Below, in pieces: positions 7,929 through 16,796 of a stretch of 64,000 nt of DNA. Within the stretch, counting starts at the first letter, position 1. Each line of letters begins with the position of its first letter. The notes beneath the pieces were generated by a model. It had not been told where the DNA came from, made no database searches, and saw nothing but the letters and a program-made list of their open reading frames with translations. The position numbers and the translations under genes are program-made. The DNA is from Alicyclobacillus hesperidum (GTDB lineage Bacteria > Bacillota > Bacilli > Alicyclobacillales > Alicyclobacillaceae), in assembly GCF_900107035.1 (NCBI RefSeq), contig NZ_FNOJ01000002.1, forward strand, positions 62,001-126,000, in the 5' to 3' direction.

Positions 7929-8725
7929 GCGTCGAGAAACGATTCGACATCGCGAAGGACGTCGCTGGCGGCTTGCAGCGTAAAGCCATGTCCGGCACCG
8001 GAATATTCGCAGAGGGTCGAGTTCGGGAGCCTACGATGAAGCGTACGTCCGTTCTCAACAGGGATCAAGATATCATCCGTGCCGTGCAGGACGAGCGTTT
8101 CGTGCGTGATCGATGGCAGCCTACTGTAGGTCCCAGGCCACGTCTTTATGGCATGCAGTTGCCGGAGGTAGTTGTCCCGCGGCATCGGGTGGCGCATGAG
8201 CGCGCGGAAGCTGTTTTCAAGCAACGGCAGATTGGCGGCGATAAACGCATCCGGAAAGAGGAGTCGAAGGTGGTTTTGCATCTGCCCTTGCGCAGCGCCG
8301 GCCTGTTCAACCAGCATGCTGGCGGCCTCCGCCGTCGGAGGCGTCTGCTCCTTTCCCCCGCATGTCGTGCAGCCAAGAATCAACTTGCGCACGTGACCCG
8401 GGTGGTTAAGAGCAACCTCCTGTGCAATCATGCCGCCCATCGACACGCCAAACACGTCGGCAACCGCGATATCCAAGTGTCGCATAAGGCCGACGACGTC
8501 CCCTGCCATCTCGGCCAGCGTAAAGTGCTCGTCCCCGCGCAATGCCGTCCTGGCCGCGCCGCGATTGTCGAAGGCGATGACTTGACGCTTGGCAGCAAGG
8601 CGACGGACAAATCCATCGCCCCACCAGTCGGCGTTTCCACCTAGACCCATGATTAAAATAAGTGGTTGCCCTTCTCCATGCACTTCGTAGTACAGGTCAA
8701 CAGCACCCAAGTCAGCTCGTGGCAC
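7925..8725 (-). CDS. Alpha/beta-fold hydrolase
   Basis: A 266-residue alpha/beta hydrolase. It has the oxyanion region LIMGLGG, DNRGAA after strand 4, the nucleophile elbow GVSMGG (Ser near residue 99), an acid in HGTDDILIP and the catalytic His in SGAGHGF. The resemblance is to the broad group of 3-oxoadipate enol-lactonase and carboxylesterase-like proteins, so the substrate cannot be stated. GTG at 8725 is chosen over the earlier ATG because GGGAGGAATCGAGG lies directly upstream. Coupled to the GIY-YIG gene by a four-base overlap. Confidence 0.85.
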   Translation of the reverse strand: MPRADLGAVDLYYEVHGEGQPLILIMGLGGNADWWGDGFVRRLAAKRQVIAFDNRGAARTALRGDEHFTLAEMAGDVVGLMRHLDIAVADVFGVSMGGMIAQEVALNHPGHVRKLILGCTTCGGKEQTPPTAEAASMLVEQAGAAQGQMQNHLRLLFPDAFIAANLPLLENSFRALMRHPMPRDNYLRQLHAIKTWPGTYSRLPSITHETLVLHGTDDILIPVENGRTLHRRLPNSTLCEYSGAGHGFTLQAASDVLRDVESFLDA

Positions 8726-8757
8726 CCTCGATTCCTCCCATCGAACCATCCAAATAT

Positions 8758-8789
8758 AAAAAAAGAGGCACACCTACAAGCAGGTGGCC
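8758..8789 (-). terminator. Intrinsic terminator downstream of the NCS1 permease gene
   Basis: Read leftward, GGCCACCT and AGGTGTGCC (8767-8789) pair around a six-base loop with one bulge and are followed by TCTTTTTTT (complement of 8758-8766). It lies between the permease and the alpha/beta hydrolase gene. Confidence 0.65.
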
Positions 8790-8902
8790 CAAATCAGGGG
8801 TAAAGGGTTGATACAAATGTAACATAACGCCGGAGATTTTTCCATGGCTTACGCCATGGTCCCACCGCTTCCATCGCTCATGAACCCTCATCGACGGTTC
8901 TG

Positions 8903-10573
8903 TCAGTGCGTAGACTGCTCCGCTTTACACATGTCGTGGCATTGACTCTCCAAACTACAGCAGAGTGAGCAGATAGGCGCCTTGTGAAATGGGCAGTACA
9001 ACATGTCAACCTTTTCATATTCAAACTCACATGATGCACAAATAATCTCGTTGGGTAGCTCAGAATGTTTGTGGATCTCGTGATGCCGATCTGATTTTTC
9101 AAATGCGTTCTCCCGTGCAATATAATATTTTCCACGTGTCACGAGGGCAATCACAGGTGCCAAAACAAACGCTAGTGCGATCGACAGGAATGGCGAGTAG
9201 GCCTGCAATACTGCTCCAAAAGCCCCAAAGAACGCTGCGATGGAAACGCCCGCCGCGATAATCATAGAACCAAAGCCAACAGGATTAAAGTTATACAAGT
9301 GCCCCCGCTTAAATTCAATATACGAAGGACTGATTTTTAGCAGACCTTTATTGATCACGAGATCCGAGACCACCGCACCAATCCACGCAACGGCGAGATT
9401 GGAATAAAATCCGAGCACCGTATTTAAAAATCCGAATACGCCCGCCTCCATCAGCCCGAGCGCAATCCCGACGTTCAGAAAAAGCCAGACAATGCGGCCA
9501 GGGTGTGAATGGAATATCCGCGAAAAGAAGTTGGACCATGACAGAGATCCGGAATACGCATTTGTCACATTAATTTTGATCTGCGAGAGCAGAACGAAAA
9601 ACGTCGCCAGCGCCAGAGCCGCATATCCGCTGCCAATCACGGTATGGAAGGCCTGCGTGTACATCTTAATAGGTTCGTCAGCCGCCTTGCTTCCCATCGC
9701 TGGAGCAATCCACGAGGCCAACAAAGAGCCACCAAGTTGTTTAATGGCTCCAAGTATCACCCAGCCTGGGCCAGCAAACATCACCGCCAACCACCATTTG
9801 CTGCGGTTCTGAGTGCTGAGGTTAGGCATGAAGCGCAGATAATCCACCTGCTCGCCAATTTGCGCAATCAGCGAGAGCGTAACGCCTGCCGCAAGTCCAA
9901 ACTCCAACGAGCTAAAATGACTGCCAGAAGCCGAGGCGCCTCCAAATTGCACCCAGTGTGAAAAAGCCGACGGGTCTTTGAACGCGATCGCGATGAACGG
10001 GCCTAGCATGAGCACCAGCCATACAGGCTGGGTGATGACCTGCAGTTTGGATAAGGCGGTCATGCCAAACATAACGAGCGGTATGACAATCAAGGAGCAG
10101 ATTAAGTAGCCGATGGCCAAAGGAATGTGGAAGAATTCTTGCAAAGCCTGCGCCATCACCGAGCCTTCGAGTGAAAAGTAGATAAACGTGAAGGATGCAT
10201 ACACCAACGAGGTTAAGGTTGAACCGTAATAACCGAAACCAGCGCCGCGCGTCAGTAAGTCCATGTCGATATTGTACTTAGCTGAATAGTAGGCAATCGG
10301 AATGCCAGTTAGAAAAATGATTGCCGCAACGACGAGAATCGACGTGATGGCATTTGCGAAGCCATAGGTGAGCGCCACAGAACCACCGATGGCGAAGTCA
10401 GCCATATACGCAATCCCGCCAAGAGCCGAGTTCATAACTGTCCATTCGCTCCATCGACGAAATGACTTTGGTGCGTAACGGAGGGCATAGTCCTCTAGCA
10501 CAGGATTTTGCACCCAGCGATTGAACGTACGCCTTGGCATCATATGCCCTCGTTCTGGCTGCGGTTGAGACAT
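8903..10573 (-). CDS. NCS1-type permease with Cys-rich C-terminal zinc-ribbon-like tail
   Basis: A 556-residue polytopic membrane protein with about 12 predicted transmembrane segments from residue 50 to about 480, resembling purine-cytosine (NCS1) permeases. After the last helix a soluble tail (residues 511-556) has eight cysteines (C512, C515, C527, C535, C538, C539, C545, C549), arranged ICASC..CPFHK..ICSLCC..C-x3-C, which looks like a metal-binding module. It is divergent from an fmdA-fmdB-amiE operon across an intergenic region with a GlnR/TnrA-like site, so it may import an amide or other nitrogen source. ATG at 10573 follows GGAGGGG. Substrate unknown. Confidence 0.82.
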   Translation of the reverse strand: MSQPQPERGHMMPRRTFNRWVQNPVLEDYALRYAPKSFRRWSEWTVMNSALGGIAYMADFAIGGSVALTYGFANAITSILVVAAIIFLTGIPIAYYSAKYNIDMDLLTRGAGFGYYGSTLTSLVYASFTFIYFSLEGSVMAQALQEFFHIPLAIGYLICSLIVIPLVMFGMTALSKLQVITQPVWLVLMLGPFIAIAFKDPSAFSHWVQFGGASASGSHFSSLEFGLAAGVTLSLIAQIGEQVDYLRFMPNLSTQNRSKWWLAVMFAGPGWVILGAIKQLGGSLLASWIAPAMGSKAADEPIKMYTQAFHTVIGSGYAALALATFFVLLSQIKINVTNAYSGSLSWSNFFSRIFHSHPGRIVWLFLNVGIALGLMEAGVFGFLNTVLGFYSNLAVAWIGAVVSDLVINKGLLKISPSYIEFKRGHLYNFNPVGFGSMIIAAGVSIAAFFGAFGAVLQAYSPFLSIALAFVLAPVIALVTRGKYYIARENAFEKSDRHHEIHKHSELPNEIICASCEFEYEKVDMLYCPFHKAPICSLCCSLESQCHDMCKAEQSTH

Positions 10574-10647
10574 GAAAACCCCTCCTACACATCTGAATTA
10601 TCTGCAAATTGAACCTAACATGTGAAAAGCGCCTTGACAAGGTATTA

Positions 10648-10664
10648 TGTAATACAACTTAACA
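10648..10664. promoter_or_regulatory. GlnR/TnrA-like operator between permease and amidase operons
   Basis: TGTAATACAACTTAACA matches the known nitrogen-regulator consensus TGTNANAWWWTNTNACA at the conserved TGT, A, A and ACA positions, with a C at one T position and in the AT-rich core. A second, one-base-shorter TGTTA..TTACA element lies at 10696-10711, next to the fmdA -35 box. Both regulators of this type control nitrogen scavenging in Bacillota. Confidence 0.5.
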
Positions 10665-10702
10665 TTAATAGTTCCCTTTTAGGGAATTTCTTAAATGTTA
10701 AG
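10658..10702. repeat. Nested inverted repeat in the amide-locus intergenic region
   Basis: CTTAACATT (10658-10666) is an exact inverted match to AATGTTAAG (10694-10702). Inside it TTCCCT (10672-10677) pairs with AGGGAA (10681-10686) across a three-base loop. CCTTG-A-CAAGG (10632-10642) is a further dyad just outside. This could be an extended operator or a transcript hairpin. Confidence 0.6.
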
Positions 10703-10711
10703 TAAATTACA

Positions 10712-10742
10712 TTGACACAATTGAGCGGATGATTGAGATAAT
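10712..10742 (+). promoter_or_regulatory. Candidate promoter for fmdA-fmdB-amiE
   Basis: A consensus TTGACA at 10712-10717 and GATAAT at 10737-10742, with a rather long 19-base spacer. It lies 41 bases before the TTG start of fmdA. The shorter TGTTA..TTACA element abuts the -35, as expected for control at this site. Confidence 0.45.
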
Positions 10743-10782
10743 AGAGCTGCAACACCAAATTCCATAAGGGGGGTATGGTAGA

Positions 10783-11964
10783 TTGTCGAACGTTCTATTT
10801 CGTGTTGATTTGACGAAACCTATGGAACAACAAGACATTCCTGGCCACAATCGATGGCATCCAGACATTCCTGCTGTGCTCAAGGTTCGCCCCGGCGAGG
10901 TCTTCCGCATTGAAATGAAAGACTGGACCGACGGCCAGATTCAGAACAACGACGATCCATCTGATATTCTCCATGTCGATCTTACCCGTGTGCATGTGTT
11001 GAGCGGACCCATCTACGTCGATGGCGCTGAGCCAGGTGATCTACTCGTCGTGGATCTATTGGACATGGGACCTCTTCCAGGAGCGGAATGGGGATTTAAC
11101 GGGATCTTTGCGCGTGAAAATGGAGGCGGCTTCCTCGTCGACTACTTTCCTGAAGCTGCGAAGTCCATTTGGGATTTCCAAGGGATTTATGCGGTCAGCA
11201 GACATGTTCCTGGTGTGCGCATTCCTTCCCTGATCCACCCAGGATTAATCGGTGTAGCCCCATCCGCTGAACTCCTCGATCGATGGAACGCGCGCGAACG
11301 AGCACTCGTGGCTACTGACCCACATCGCATTCCATCCCTCGCCAACTTGCCTGATCCGAAAAGTGCCGTGCTCGGCACGCTACGTGGCTACGAGTTTGAT
11401 CGCATAGCCAAGGAGGCAGCTCGAACCGTCCCCCCTCGCGAAAACGGTGGAAACTGCGATATTAAAAATTTGTCCAAGGGCAGTCGCATTTACTTTCCTG
11501 TATTTGTAAAAGGAGCTAAACTCTCCGTTGGCGATCTCCATTTCTGCCAAGGCGACGGCGAGATCACATTTTGCGGTGCCATCGAAATGAGCGGTTGGAT
11601 CGAAATGAGCGTCGATTTGATCAAGGGTGGCATGGCCAAGTACGGGATCGTGCATAATCCGGTTTTTGAGACAGGTCCTATGGAACCTAGGTTTTCGGAG
11701 TATTTAGTGTTCGAAGGGGTATCCGTTGAGGAAAAGACGGGTGAACAGCGCTATCTCGATGCTCATGTAGCATATCGGCGCGCCTGTTTGAACGCAATTG
11801 AATATCTACAACACTTTGGGTATACAGCAGAACAGGCGTACATGCTTCTTGGCGTGGCACCGGTCGAGGGACGCATCAGCGGCATCGTTGATGTTCCAAA
11901 TGCCTGTTGTACGCTTGCCCTTCCCACAGCCATTTTCGATCGCGATATCCGTCCGAAAGGATGA
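10783..11964 (+). CDS. fmdA: Formamidase/acetamidase, FmdA family
   Basis: Hydrolyses formamide (and in some members acetamide) to ammonia plus the acid. The 393-residue product spans the full acetamidase/formamidase fold: IPGHNRWHPDIPA near the N terminus, the ENGGNCDIKNLSKGS block and HFCQGDGEITFCGAIEM in the core, and a C-terminal ACCTLALP. A TTG start at 10783 is used because AAGGGGGG lies ten bases upstream and the nearby ATG is out of frame. First gene of an operon with fmdB and amiE; the nitrogen-regulator-like site upstream suggests induction under nitrogen limitation. Confidence 0.93.
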   Translation: MSNVLFRVDLTKPMEQQDIPGHNRWHPDIPAVLKVRPGEVFRIEMKDWTDGQIQNNDDPSDILHVDLTRVHVLSGPIYVDGAEPGDLLVVDLLDMGPLPGAEWGFNGIFARENGGGFLVDYFPEAAKSIWDFQGIYAVSRHVPGVRIPSLIHPGLIGVAPSAELLDRWNARERALVATDPHRIPSLANLPDPKSAVLGTLRGYEFDRIAKEAARTVPPRENGGNCDIKNLSKGSRIYFPVFVKGAKLSVGDLHFCQGDGEITFCGAIEMSGWIEMSVDLIKGGMAKYGIVHNPVFETGPMEPRFSEYLVFEGVSVEEKTGEQRYLDAHVAYRRACLNAIEYLQHFGYTAEQAYMLLGVAPVEGRISGIVDVPNACCTLALPTAIFDRDIRPKG

Positions 11965-11970
11965 TTCGTC

Positions 11971-12261
11971 GTGCCAACCTACCGATTTGGGTGTAAAACA
12001 TGTGGTGAATTTGAACGTGAGATGCCGATGCGCGAAGCAACCGTCGTCACCCGCTGCCCACACTGCGGAACAATGGCAGCACGCCTATACACCCCTCCGT
12101 ACATCGGGTTCTGTAGCCACCAATCCCAACATGCTGTCGCGAGTTTGCAAAAAAATGGAGAACCAAACTACGCAGTACGCAAATTGAGCGTTTCTACAAC
12201 GCAATCCACGCACCGACATACGGATACAGAGCGCCCTTGGCAAATCAGCCATACACATTGA
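11971..12261 (+). CDS. fmdB: FmdB family zinc-ribbon protein
   Basis: A 96-residue protein with an N-terminal FmdB zinc ribbon: MPTYRFGCKTCGE then RCPHCG give the two Cys-x2-Cys knuckles (about residues 8-11 and 29-32). The rest is polar and probably disordered. FmdB proteins are small putative regulators first named from the Methylophilus formamidase operon; a molecular function has not been settled. GTG at 11971 follows AAAGGATG. Its place six bases after fmdA and before amiE matches the classical fmdA-fmdB order. Confidence 0.88.
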   Translation: MPTYRFGCKTCGEFEREMPMREATVVTRCPHCGTMAARLYTPPYIGFCSHQSQHAVASLQKNGEPNYAVRKLSVSTTQSTHRHTDTERPWQISHTH

Positions 12262-12285
12262 CCCGAAAATAGGAGGACAAAAACA

Positions 12286-13332
12286 ATGCGACACGGAGAC
12301 ATTGTAAGCAGTCGTGACACGGTAGGGGTGGCTGTGGTCAACTACAAAATGCCTCGCTTACACACGCGTGATGAGGTTATGGATAATGCGCGAAAACTGT
12401 CCGACATGATTGCGGGACTCAAGCAGGGATACCCTGGATTGGATCTTGTGGTGTTTCCCGAATATAGCCTGCAAGGCATCATGTATAATGAACAAGAAAT
12501 GTTTGAAACTGCAGCAAAAATCCCCGGCGAGGAAACGGATGTACTGTGCGAAGCGTGTCGAACTCATCGAGTTTGGGGTGTGTTTTCCATCACCGGTGAG
12601 CAACATGAATCCCATCCGCACAAATGGCCCTACAACACCGCGATTCTAGTGGACGATGGTGGCAAAATCGTGCAGAAATATCGAAAAATCATGCCTTGGA
12701 CTCCTGTTGAGCCCTGGTATCCAGGTGATGCGACTTTCGTCTCAGAAGGTCCGAAAGGGTTGCATATTAGCCTCATTATCTGTGATGACGGCAATTACCC
12801 TGAAATTTGGCGCGATTGCGCCATGAAAGGTGCGGAACTCATTGTTCGTCCGCAAGGATACATGTACCCTGCGCAGGAACAGCAGGTGATGATGGCTAAG
12901 GCCATGGCGTGGGCAAACAACTGTTATGTAGCCGTCGCCAACGCCGCCGGTTACGATGGCGTGTATACGTACTTCGGCCACTCCTCCATCATCGGCTTCG
13001 ACGGCCGAACACTTGGTGAATGTGGCACAGAGGAGTATGGTGTTCAATACGCAGAATTGTCGATATCACAAATTCGTGAGTTCCGTCGCACCGCGCAAGC
13101 TCAAAATCACCTGTTTAAGCTCCTCCACCGTGGATACACTGGCTACCTATTCTCTGGAGATGGCGATCACGGGGTCACCGCATGTCCGTTTGATTTCTAC
13201 AAAACATGGGTAATGCAACCAGAAGTCGCACGGGCAAGAGCCGAAGAACTCACACGAAACACGTTAGATACAGACGACTGTCCTTATGAGCCACTCCAAT
13301 CCAAATTCAAACGTGGTGTGCCAACAGGCTGA
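12286..13332 (+). CDS. amiE: Aliphatic amidase AmiE (nitrilase superfamily)
   Basis: Hydrolyses short aliphatic amides such as acetamide to the acid and ammonia in the cytoplasm. The 348-residue sequence aligns without gaps at its start to Pseudomonas AmiE, and the nitrilase triad falls at the same numbers: Glu59 in VFPEYS, Lys134 in KYRKIMP and Cys166 in [11 protein letters not shown]. The closely related formamidase AmiF shares these residues; the MRHGDI start and overall wording favour AmiE. An AGGAGG site precedes ATG. Third gene of the operon, giving two unrelated amidases under one promoter. Confidence 0.92.
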   Translation: MRHGDIVSSRDTVGVAVVNYKMPRLHTRDEVMDNARKLSDMIAGLKQGYPGLDLVVFPEYSLQGIMYNEQEMFETAAKIPGEETDVLCEACRTHRVWGVFSITGEQHESHPHKWPYNTAILVDDGGKIVQKYRKIMPWTPVEPWYPGDATFVSEGPKGLHISLIICDDGNYPEIWRDCAMKGAELIVRPQGYMYPAQEQQVMMAKAMAWANNCYVAVANAAGYDGVYTYFGHSSIIGFDGRTLGECGTEEYGVQYAELSISQIREFRRTAQAQNHLFKLLHRGYTGYLFSGDGDHGVTACPFDFYKTWVMQPEVARARAEELTRNTLDTDDCPYEPLQSKFKRGVPTG

Positions 13333-13335
13333 GGC

Positions 13336-13391
13336 ATGTTGATGGTTGCTAGCCTCGCTAACGAGCGCGGCTAGCAACTCCCTCTCAACAT
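13336..13391. terminator. Long two-part inverted repeat between convergent genes
   Basis: GTTGCTAGCC (13345-13354) pairs perfectly with GGCTAGCAAC (13369-13378), and an outer pair ATGTTGA (13336-13342) with TCAACAT (13385-13391) extends the stem. There is no long T tract on either side, so its strength as an intrinsic terminator is uncertain, but the position between amiE and the convergent acetyltransferase fits a bidirectional terminator. Confidence 0.6.
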
Positions 13392-13398
13392 TTCAAGC

Positions 13399-14265
13399 TT
13401 ACGATTTTACATTGCGCGGACGAACCACACTCTCTGTCTCATACACGACCTTGCTATACGGCATCACCGATTGTGTGACCCACGCGTTGCTGCCGATCAC
13501 GCTATGGTGACCAATGACCGTATCACCGCCGAGCACGGTCGAGTTCGCATACAACACCACATAGTCCTCCACGGTCGGATGACGCTTGATATGGCGAACC
13601 AATTCACCGCCCTCATCTTTCGGAAAGTACAGTGCGCCAAGCGTGACGCCTTGATAAATTTTAACGTGGTTCCCGACGACCGCCGTCTCCCCAACGACGA
13701 TGCCTGTCGCGTGATCGATCATGATCCCGCGGCCGATGGTCGCACCTGGGTGCAAGTCGACACCGGTCGTGCGATGCCCGTATTCTGTCATCATGCGCGG
13801 GAGCAACGGCACGCCAAAGCGGTGTAGAAGATTGGCGGCACGGTAGATGAGCAGGGCAAGAATGCCCGGATATGTCAAAATGACCTCGTCGTGCCCAGAC
13901 GCAGCCGGGTCACCATGAAGCGTTTCGACGACATCTTCGTAGACGAAATCCTGTAGAGTTGGAAGATGTTCGATAAACGCGTCCGCCTTGGCCCAAGCTG
14001 ACTTGCGCGTTTCCTCGGTACCGCCGCTGCCCAAGCAAGATTGATACGATGCACGGTGAATCTGCTCCGCAAGCACTGAGCGCAACCGTTCAATTTTATC
14101 AGCAAGACGGCGATCCGCCTCGACTTCGAAATAATTTGGCAACAAGGATGACCTGGTTAAGAGGACGATTTCCCGGATGGCCTCCGGCTCTGGATGACAG
14201 GTACGCCCTTTAAACATACGGCAACTGTTTTGCAGCAAATGGCTAGCAATTTCCTGGGTGTTCAT
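13399..14265 (-). CDS. Serine O-acetyltransferase-like, left-handed beta-helix
   Basis: Likely transfers acetyl from acetyl-CoA to serine for cysteine synthesis. The 288-residue protein has a long helical N-terminal region (residues 1-170) and a C-terminal hexapeptide-repeat beta-helix. It includes TGVDLHPGATIGRGIMIDHATGIVVGETAVVG, the two active-site histidine contexts of CysE (HPGA and DHATG), and a KIYQGVTLGA turn. It is longer than Bacillus CysE and matches the EpsC-like serine acetyltransferase group. ATG at 14265 follows GAGAGGAGAAG. Monocistronic; the sulfur-assimilation genes are 35 kb away. Confidence 0.85.
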   Translation of the reverse strand: MNTQEIASHLLQNSCRMFKGRTCHPEPEAIREIVLLTRSSLLPNYFEVEADRRLADKIERLRSVLAEQIHRASYQSCLGSGGTEETRKSAWAKADAFIEHLPTLQDFVYEDVVETLHGDPAASGHDEVILTYPGILALLIYRAANLLHRFGVPLLPRMMTEYGHRTTGVDLHPGATIGRGIMIDHATGIVVGETAVVGNHVKIYQGVTLGALYFPKDEGGELVRHIKRHPTVEDYVVLYANSTVLGGDTVIGHHSVIGSNAWVTQSVMPYSKVVYETESVVRPRNVKS

Positions 14266-14489
14266 CCCGTTTCTCTTCTCCTCTCGCTCCCTTTGCCGAT
14301 CCATCTCTTGCGAGTATACATCGCCGCGAGTTTGCAAAAAACTCTGTAATCCCGTGTGCAAAGTGGGTTTTACACATCCTCGAGCATCCCAGAATGGACG
14401 CCATTTTCCGTACGACCTTTTTACGATATGCTCCTATATGAAACACCTGTCAGCGATGAAGTGACAGGCCAGAGAGGAGTATAGACCGA

Positions 14490-15869
14490 ATGGACGCCAT
14501 CGAATCATATTTGTCCGCCAACCGATCGCGCCACTTGGACGAACTTGTCGAGTTGTTGTCGATTCCAAGTGTCAGCGCGCTAAGCGAACATAAGGAGGAC
14601 GTGCGCCGCGCAGCCACCTGGATTCAGCAAAAACTGACGGATGCCGGCTTCGAGCACGCTACCCTCATGGAAACTGGGGGACATCCGGTCGTCTACGCCG
14701 ACTGGTTGCACGCCGAAGATGCGCCAACCGTATTGGTGTACGGCCACTACGACGTTCAACCTGTCGATCCTGTTTCCCTGTGGAAGACGCCTCCGTTTAC
14801 GCCAACCGTCCAAGGCAACCAAATCTACGCGCGCGGCGCAAGCGATGACAAGGGTCCTACGCTGATGCATATCCACGCTTTGGGTGCCTTGCTCGCCGTC
14901 TCGGGCAAGCTTCCCGTCAATATCAAGTTCTGCATCGAAGGCGAAGAGGAGATTGGCTCCGCTCATCTACACGCCTTTATGGAAAAAGAACGCGAACACT
15001 TTGCTGCAGATCTCATTCTCATTTCGGACACGACGATGATTTCGCCGACGCAACCAGCCGTCGTCTATGGTCTGCGCGGTCTAACCGCGTGTCAAATCGA
15101 CGTCAAGACGGCGGCGAGCGACTTACACTCCGGTCTCTATGGCGGCGCCGTCCCCAATGCAATTCACGCCTTGGTGGAGGTCATCAATAGCCTCCACAAC
15201 GAAGACGGATCCGTGGCAGTCGCAGGTTTTTACGACAATGTCGCCCCCCTCGCCCAGGAGGAGAAAGAACAGTATGCAAAGTTGGGCCATGACGACGAAG
15301 CGTATCGAGCATCGCTTGGTCTTACACAATTGCATGGCGAACCTGGGTACACGACCCTGGAGCGGCTTTGGGCGCGCCCAACCCTCGAAGTGAATGGCAT
15401 ATACGGCGGGTTCCAAGGGGAAGGCACGAAAACGGTGATTCCTTGTGAAGCGCACGCGAAGATCACATGCAGATTGGTGCCCAACCAAGATCCTCAAGAA
15501 ATTCTCGACCTGATTGAGAACCATCTGGCAACGCATACGCCACCAGGGGCAAAGGTCACATTGGTTCGTCAGGATGGCGGCAAGCCGTATCTCGCGCCTT
15601 ATGACCACCCAGCCATCCAGTTGGCTTCTGAGGCATATGCCCACGCCTACGGTACACCAGCCGTCTTCACGCGCATGGGCGGATCCATCCCGGTGGTCGA
15701 AACGTTCTCGAACGTGCTCCACATCCCGGTCGTGATGATGGGTTTCAGCCTTGGCGACGAAAACTTCCACGCGCCCAACGAGCATTTCTCCCTCGACAAC
15801 TTTGACAAGGGATTGCGCACTTTGTGCTATTACTACACACATTTGTCCCAAGCGATGGGGCAAGCGTAA
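14490..15869 (+). CDS. M20-family dipeptidase / carboxypeptidase-like metallopeptidase
   Basis: A 459-residue M20 peptidase. Metal ligands are visible in VYGHYDVQP (His and Asp), SDDKG (bridging Asp), EGEEEIGS (catalytic Glu plus ligand Glu) and the late HAPNEH. The bacterial-exopeptidase dimerisation domain lies between about residues 195 and 345, with DLHSGLYGG and NGIYGGFQGEGTKTVIP. Members cleave dipeptides or aminoacyl amides; the exact substrate is unknown. A short CCTGTCA/TGACAGG hairpin (14448-14468) precedes its GAGAGGAG ribosome site. Monocistronic with its own terminator. Confidence 0.9.
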   Translation: MDAIESYLSANRSRHLDELVELLSIPSVSALSEHKEDVRRAATWIQQKLTDAGFEHATLMETGGHPVVYADWLHAEDAPTVLVYGHYDVQPVDPVSLWKTPPFTPTVQGNQIYARGASDDKGPTLMHIHALGALLAVSGKLPVNIKFCIEGEEEIGSAHLHAFMEKEREHFAADLILISDTTMISPTQPAVVYGLRGLTACQIDVKTAASDLHSGLYGGAVPNAIHALVEVINSLHNEDGSVAVAGFYDNVAPLAQEEKEQYAKLGHDDEAYRASLGLTQLHGEPGYTTLERLWARPTLEVNGIYGGFQGEGTKTVIPCEAHAKITCRLVPNQDPQEILDLIENHLATHTPPGAKVTLVRQDGGKPYLAPYDHPAIQLASEAYAHAYGTPAVFTRMGGSIPVVETFSNVLHIPVVMMGFSLGDENFHAPNEHFSLDNFDKGLRTLCYYYTHLSQAMGQA

Positions 15870-15884
15870 TCCACCGCAGGATGA

Positions 15885-15916
15885 ACAAAAGCCACCCGCA
15901 CTCGGGTGGCTTTTGT
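15885..15916. terminator. Bidirectional terminator between the M20 peptidase gene and codY
   Basis: ACAAAAGCCACCCG and CGGGTGGCTTTTGT form a perfect stem around a four-base loop. The A tract on one arm and T tract on the other make it functional for both convergent genes. Confidence 0.88.
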
Positions 15917-15936
15917 CATATACGGATACAAGAACT

Positions 15937-16725
15937 TCAACGCTCAAACTGGCGATTGATTTCGTCTTCGACAAACTGGTTCAAAATGCGCAAGTGCGTG
16001 CCCTTCATACCAAGCGAGCGGCTTTCAATCGTTCCCGCGCTTTCCAGTTTGCGAATGCTATTGACGATGACGGATCTGGTCACGCCGTGCTCATCGGCAA
16101 TCTGACTGCTGACGACAATACCGTCCGGCGAGTTGCGAACAGCGTCAAGCAGATATTTGGCAGCCTGCAATTCGGAAAAGCTGAGCGATTCTACGGCCAA
16201 GTGCGCCAACGCCCGTTGCCGCCCCTCTTCTTCCTTCTGTTGCTGGCGCGAGTGGACAATCTCGAGTGCGACGATGGTGGCACTGTACTCAGCCAAGATG
16301 ACGTCGTTCTCGTCAAATGGCTGTTCCGATCTCGCAAAGACAAGCGTACCTTGACGCTCACGGGCGCCGATCACCGGCGTGATGGCGATATATTTGCTGC
16401 GGAATGACTCGTTCTCTTCTGGTGAAAACACGTAAAAAGGTTGCTTCTGCGCATCAGATAAGTTGGCAACAGACTGTTCGATGCGCAACAAGTGTTTGTT
16501 AAAATCGCCGGGGAAGCGCTGATCTTTGGTCATAATATTCAGCCACTCCTCGGTCAATGCGTGTTCCGCGACACCGTACCCGAGGATTTTCCCTTTACGC
16601 CCGACAATATACACGTTGCTGTGCATGACTTTACTCAAAAATTCTGCAACTTCATGAAATTCTACCTGTTCGTGCGAGCGATGGAGCAGTTGCCCCAATT
16701 CTTGAACTTGTTCTAACAGCTTCAC
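15937..16725 (-). CDS. codY: GTP-sensing global repressor CodY
   Basis: CodY senses GTP and branched-chain amino acids and represses nitrogen, amino-acid and stationary-phase genes. The 262-residue product has the N-terminal GAF-like ligand domain (KLLEQVQELGQLLH.. to about 150) and the C-terminal winged HTH with the diagnostic ADEHGVTRSVIVNSIRKLESAGTIESRSLGMKGTHLRIL. GTG at 16725 is chosen because AAAAAGGTG lies eight bases upstream and the length then matches the about 259 residues of Bacillus CodY. It is not in the usual xerC-hslVU-codY operon; it stands alone. Confidence 0.95.
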   Translation of the reverse strand: MKLLEQVQELGQLLHRSHEQVEFHEVAEFLSKVMHSNVYIVGRKGKILGYGVAEHALTEEWLNIMTKDQRFPGDFNKHLLRIEQSVANLSDAQKQPFYVFSPEENESFRSKYIAITPVIGARERQGTLVFARSEQPFDENDVILAEYSATIVALEIVHSRQQQKEEEGRQRALAHLAVESLSFSELQAAKYLLDAVRNSPDGIVVSSQIADEHGVTRSVIVNSIRKLESAGTIESRSLGMKGTHLRILNQFVEDEINRQFER

Positions 16726-16796
16726 AGCTATCGTCACCTTTTTCCTTCGTAAAAAATCGATGCGTCTTTGTGCAATCATCGAATGCCTTGACAATC

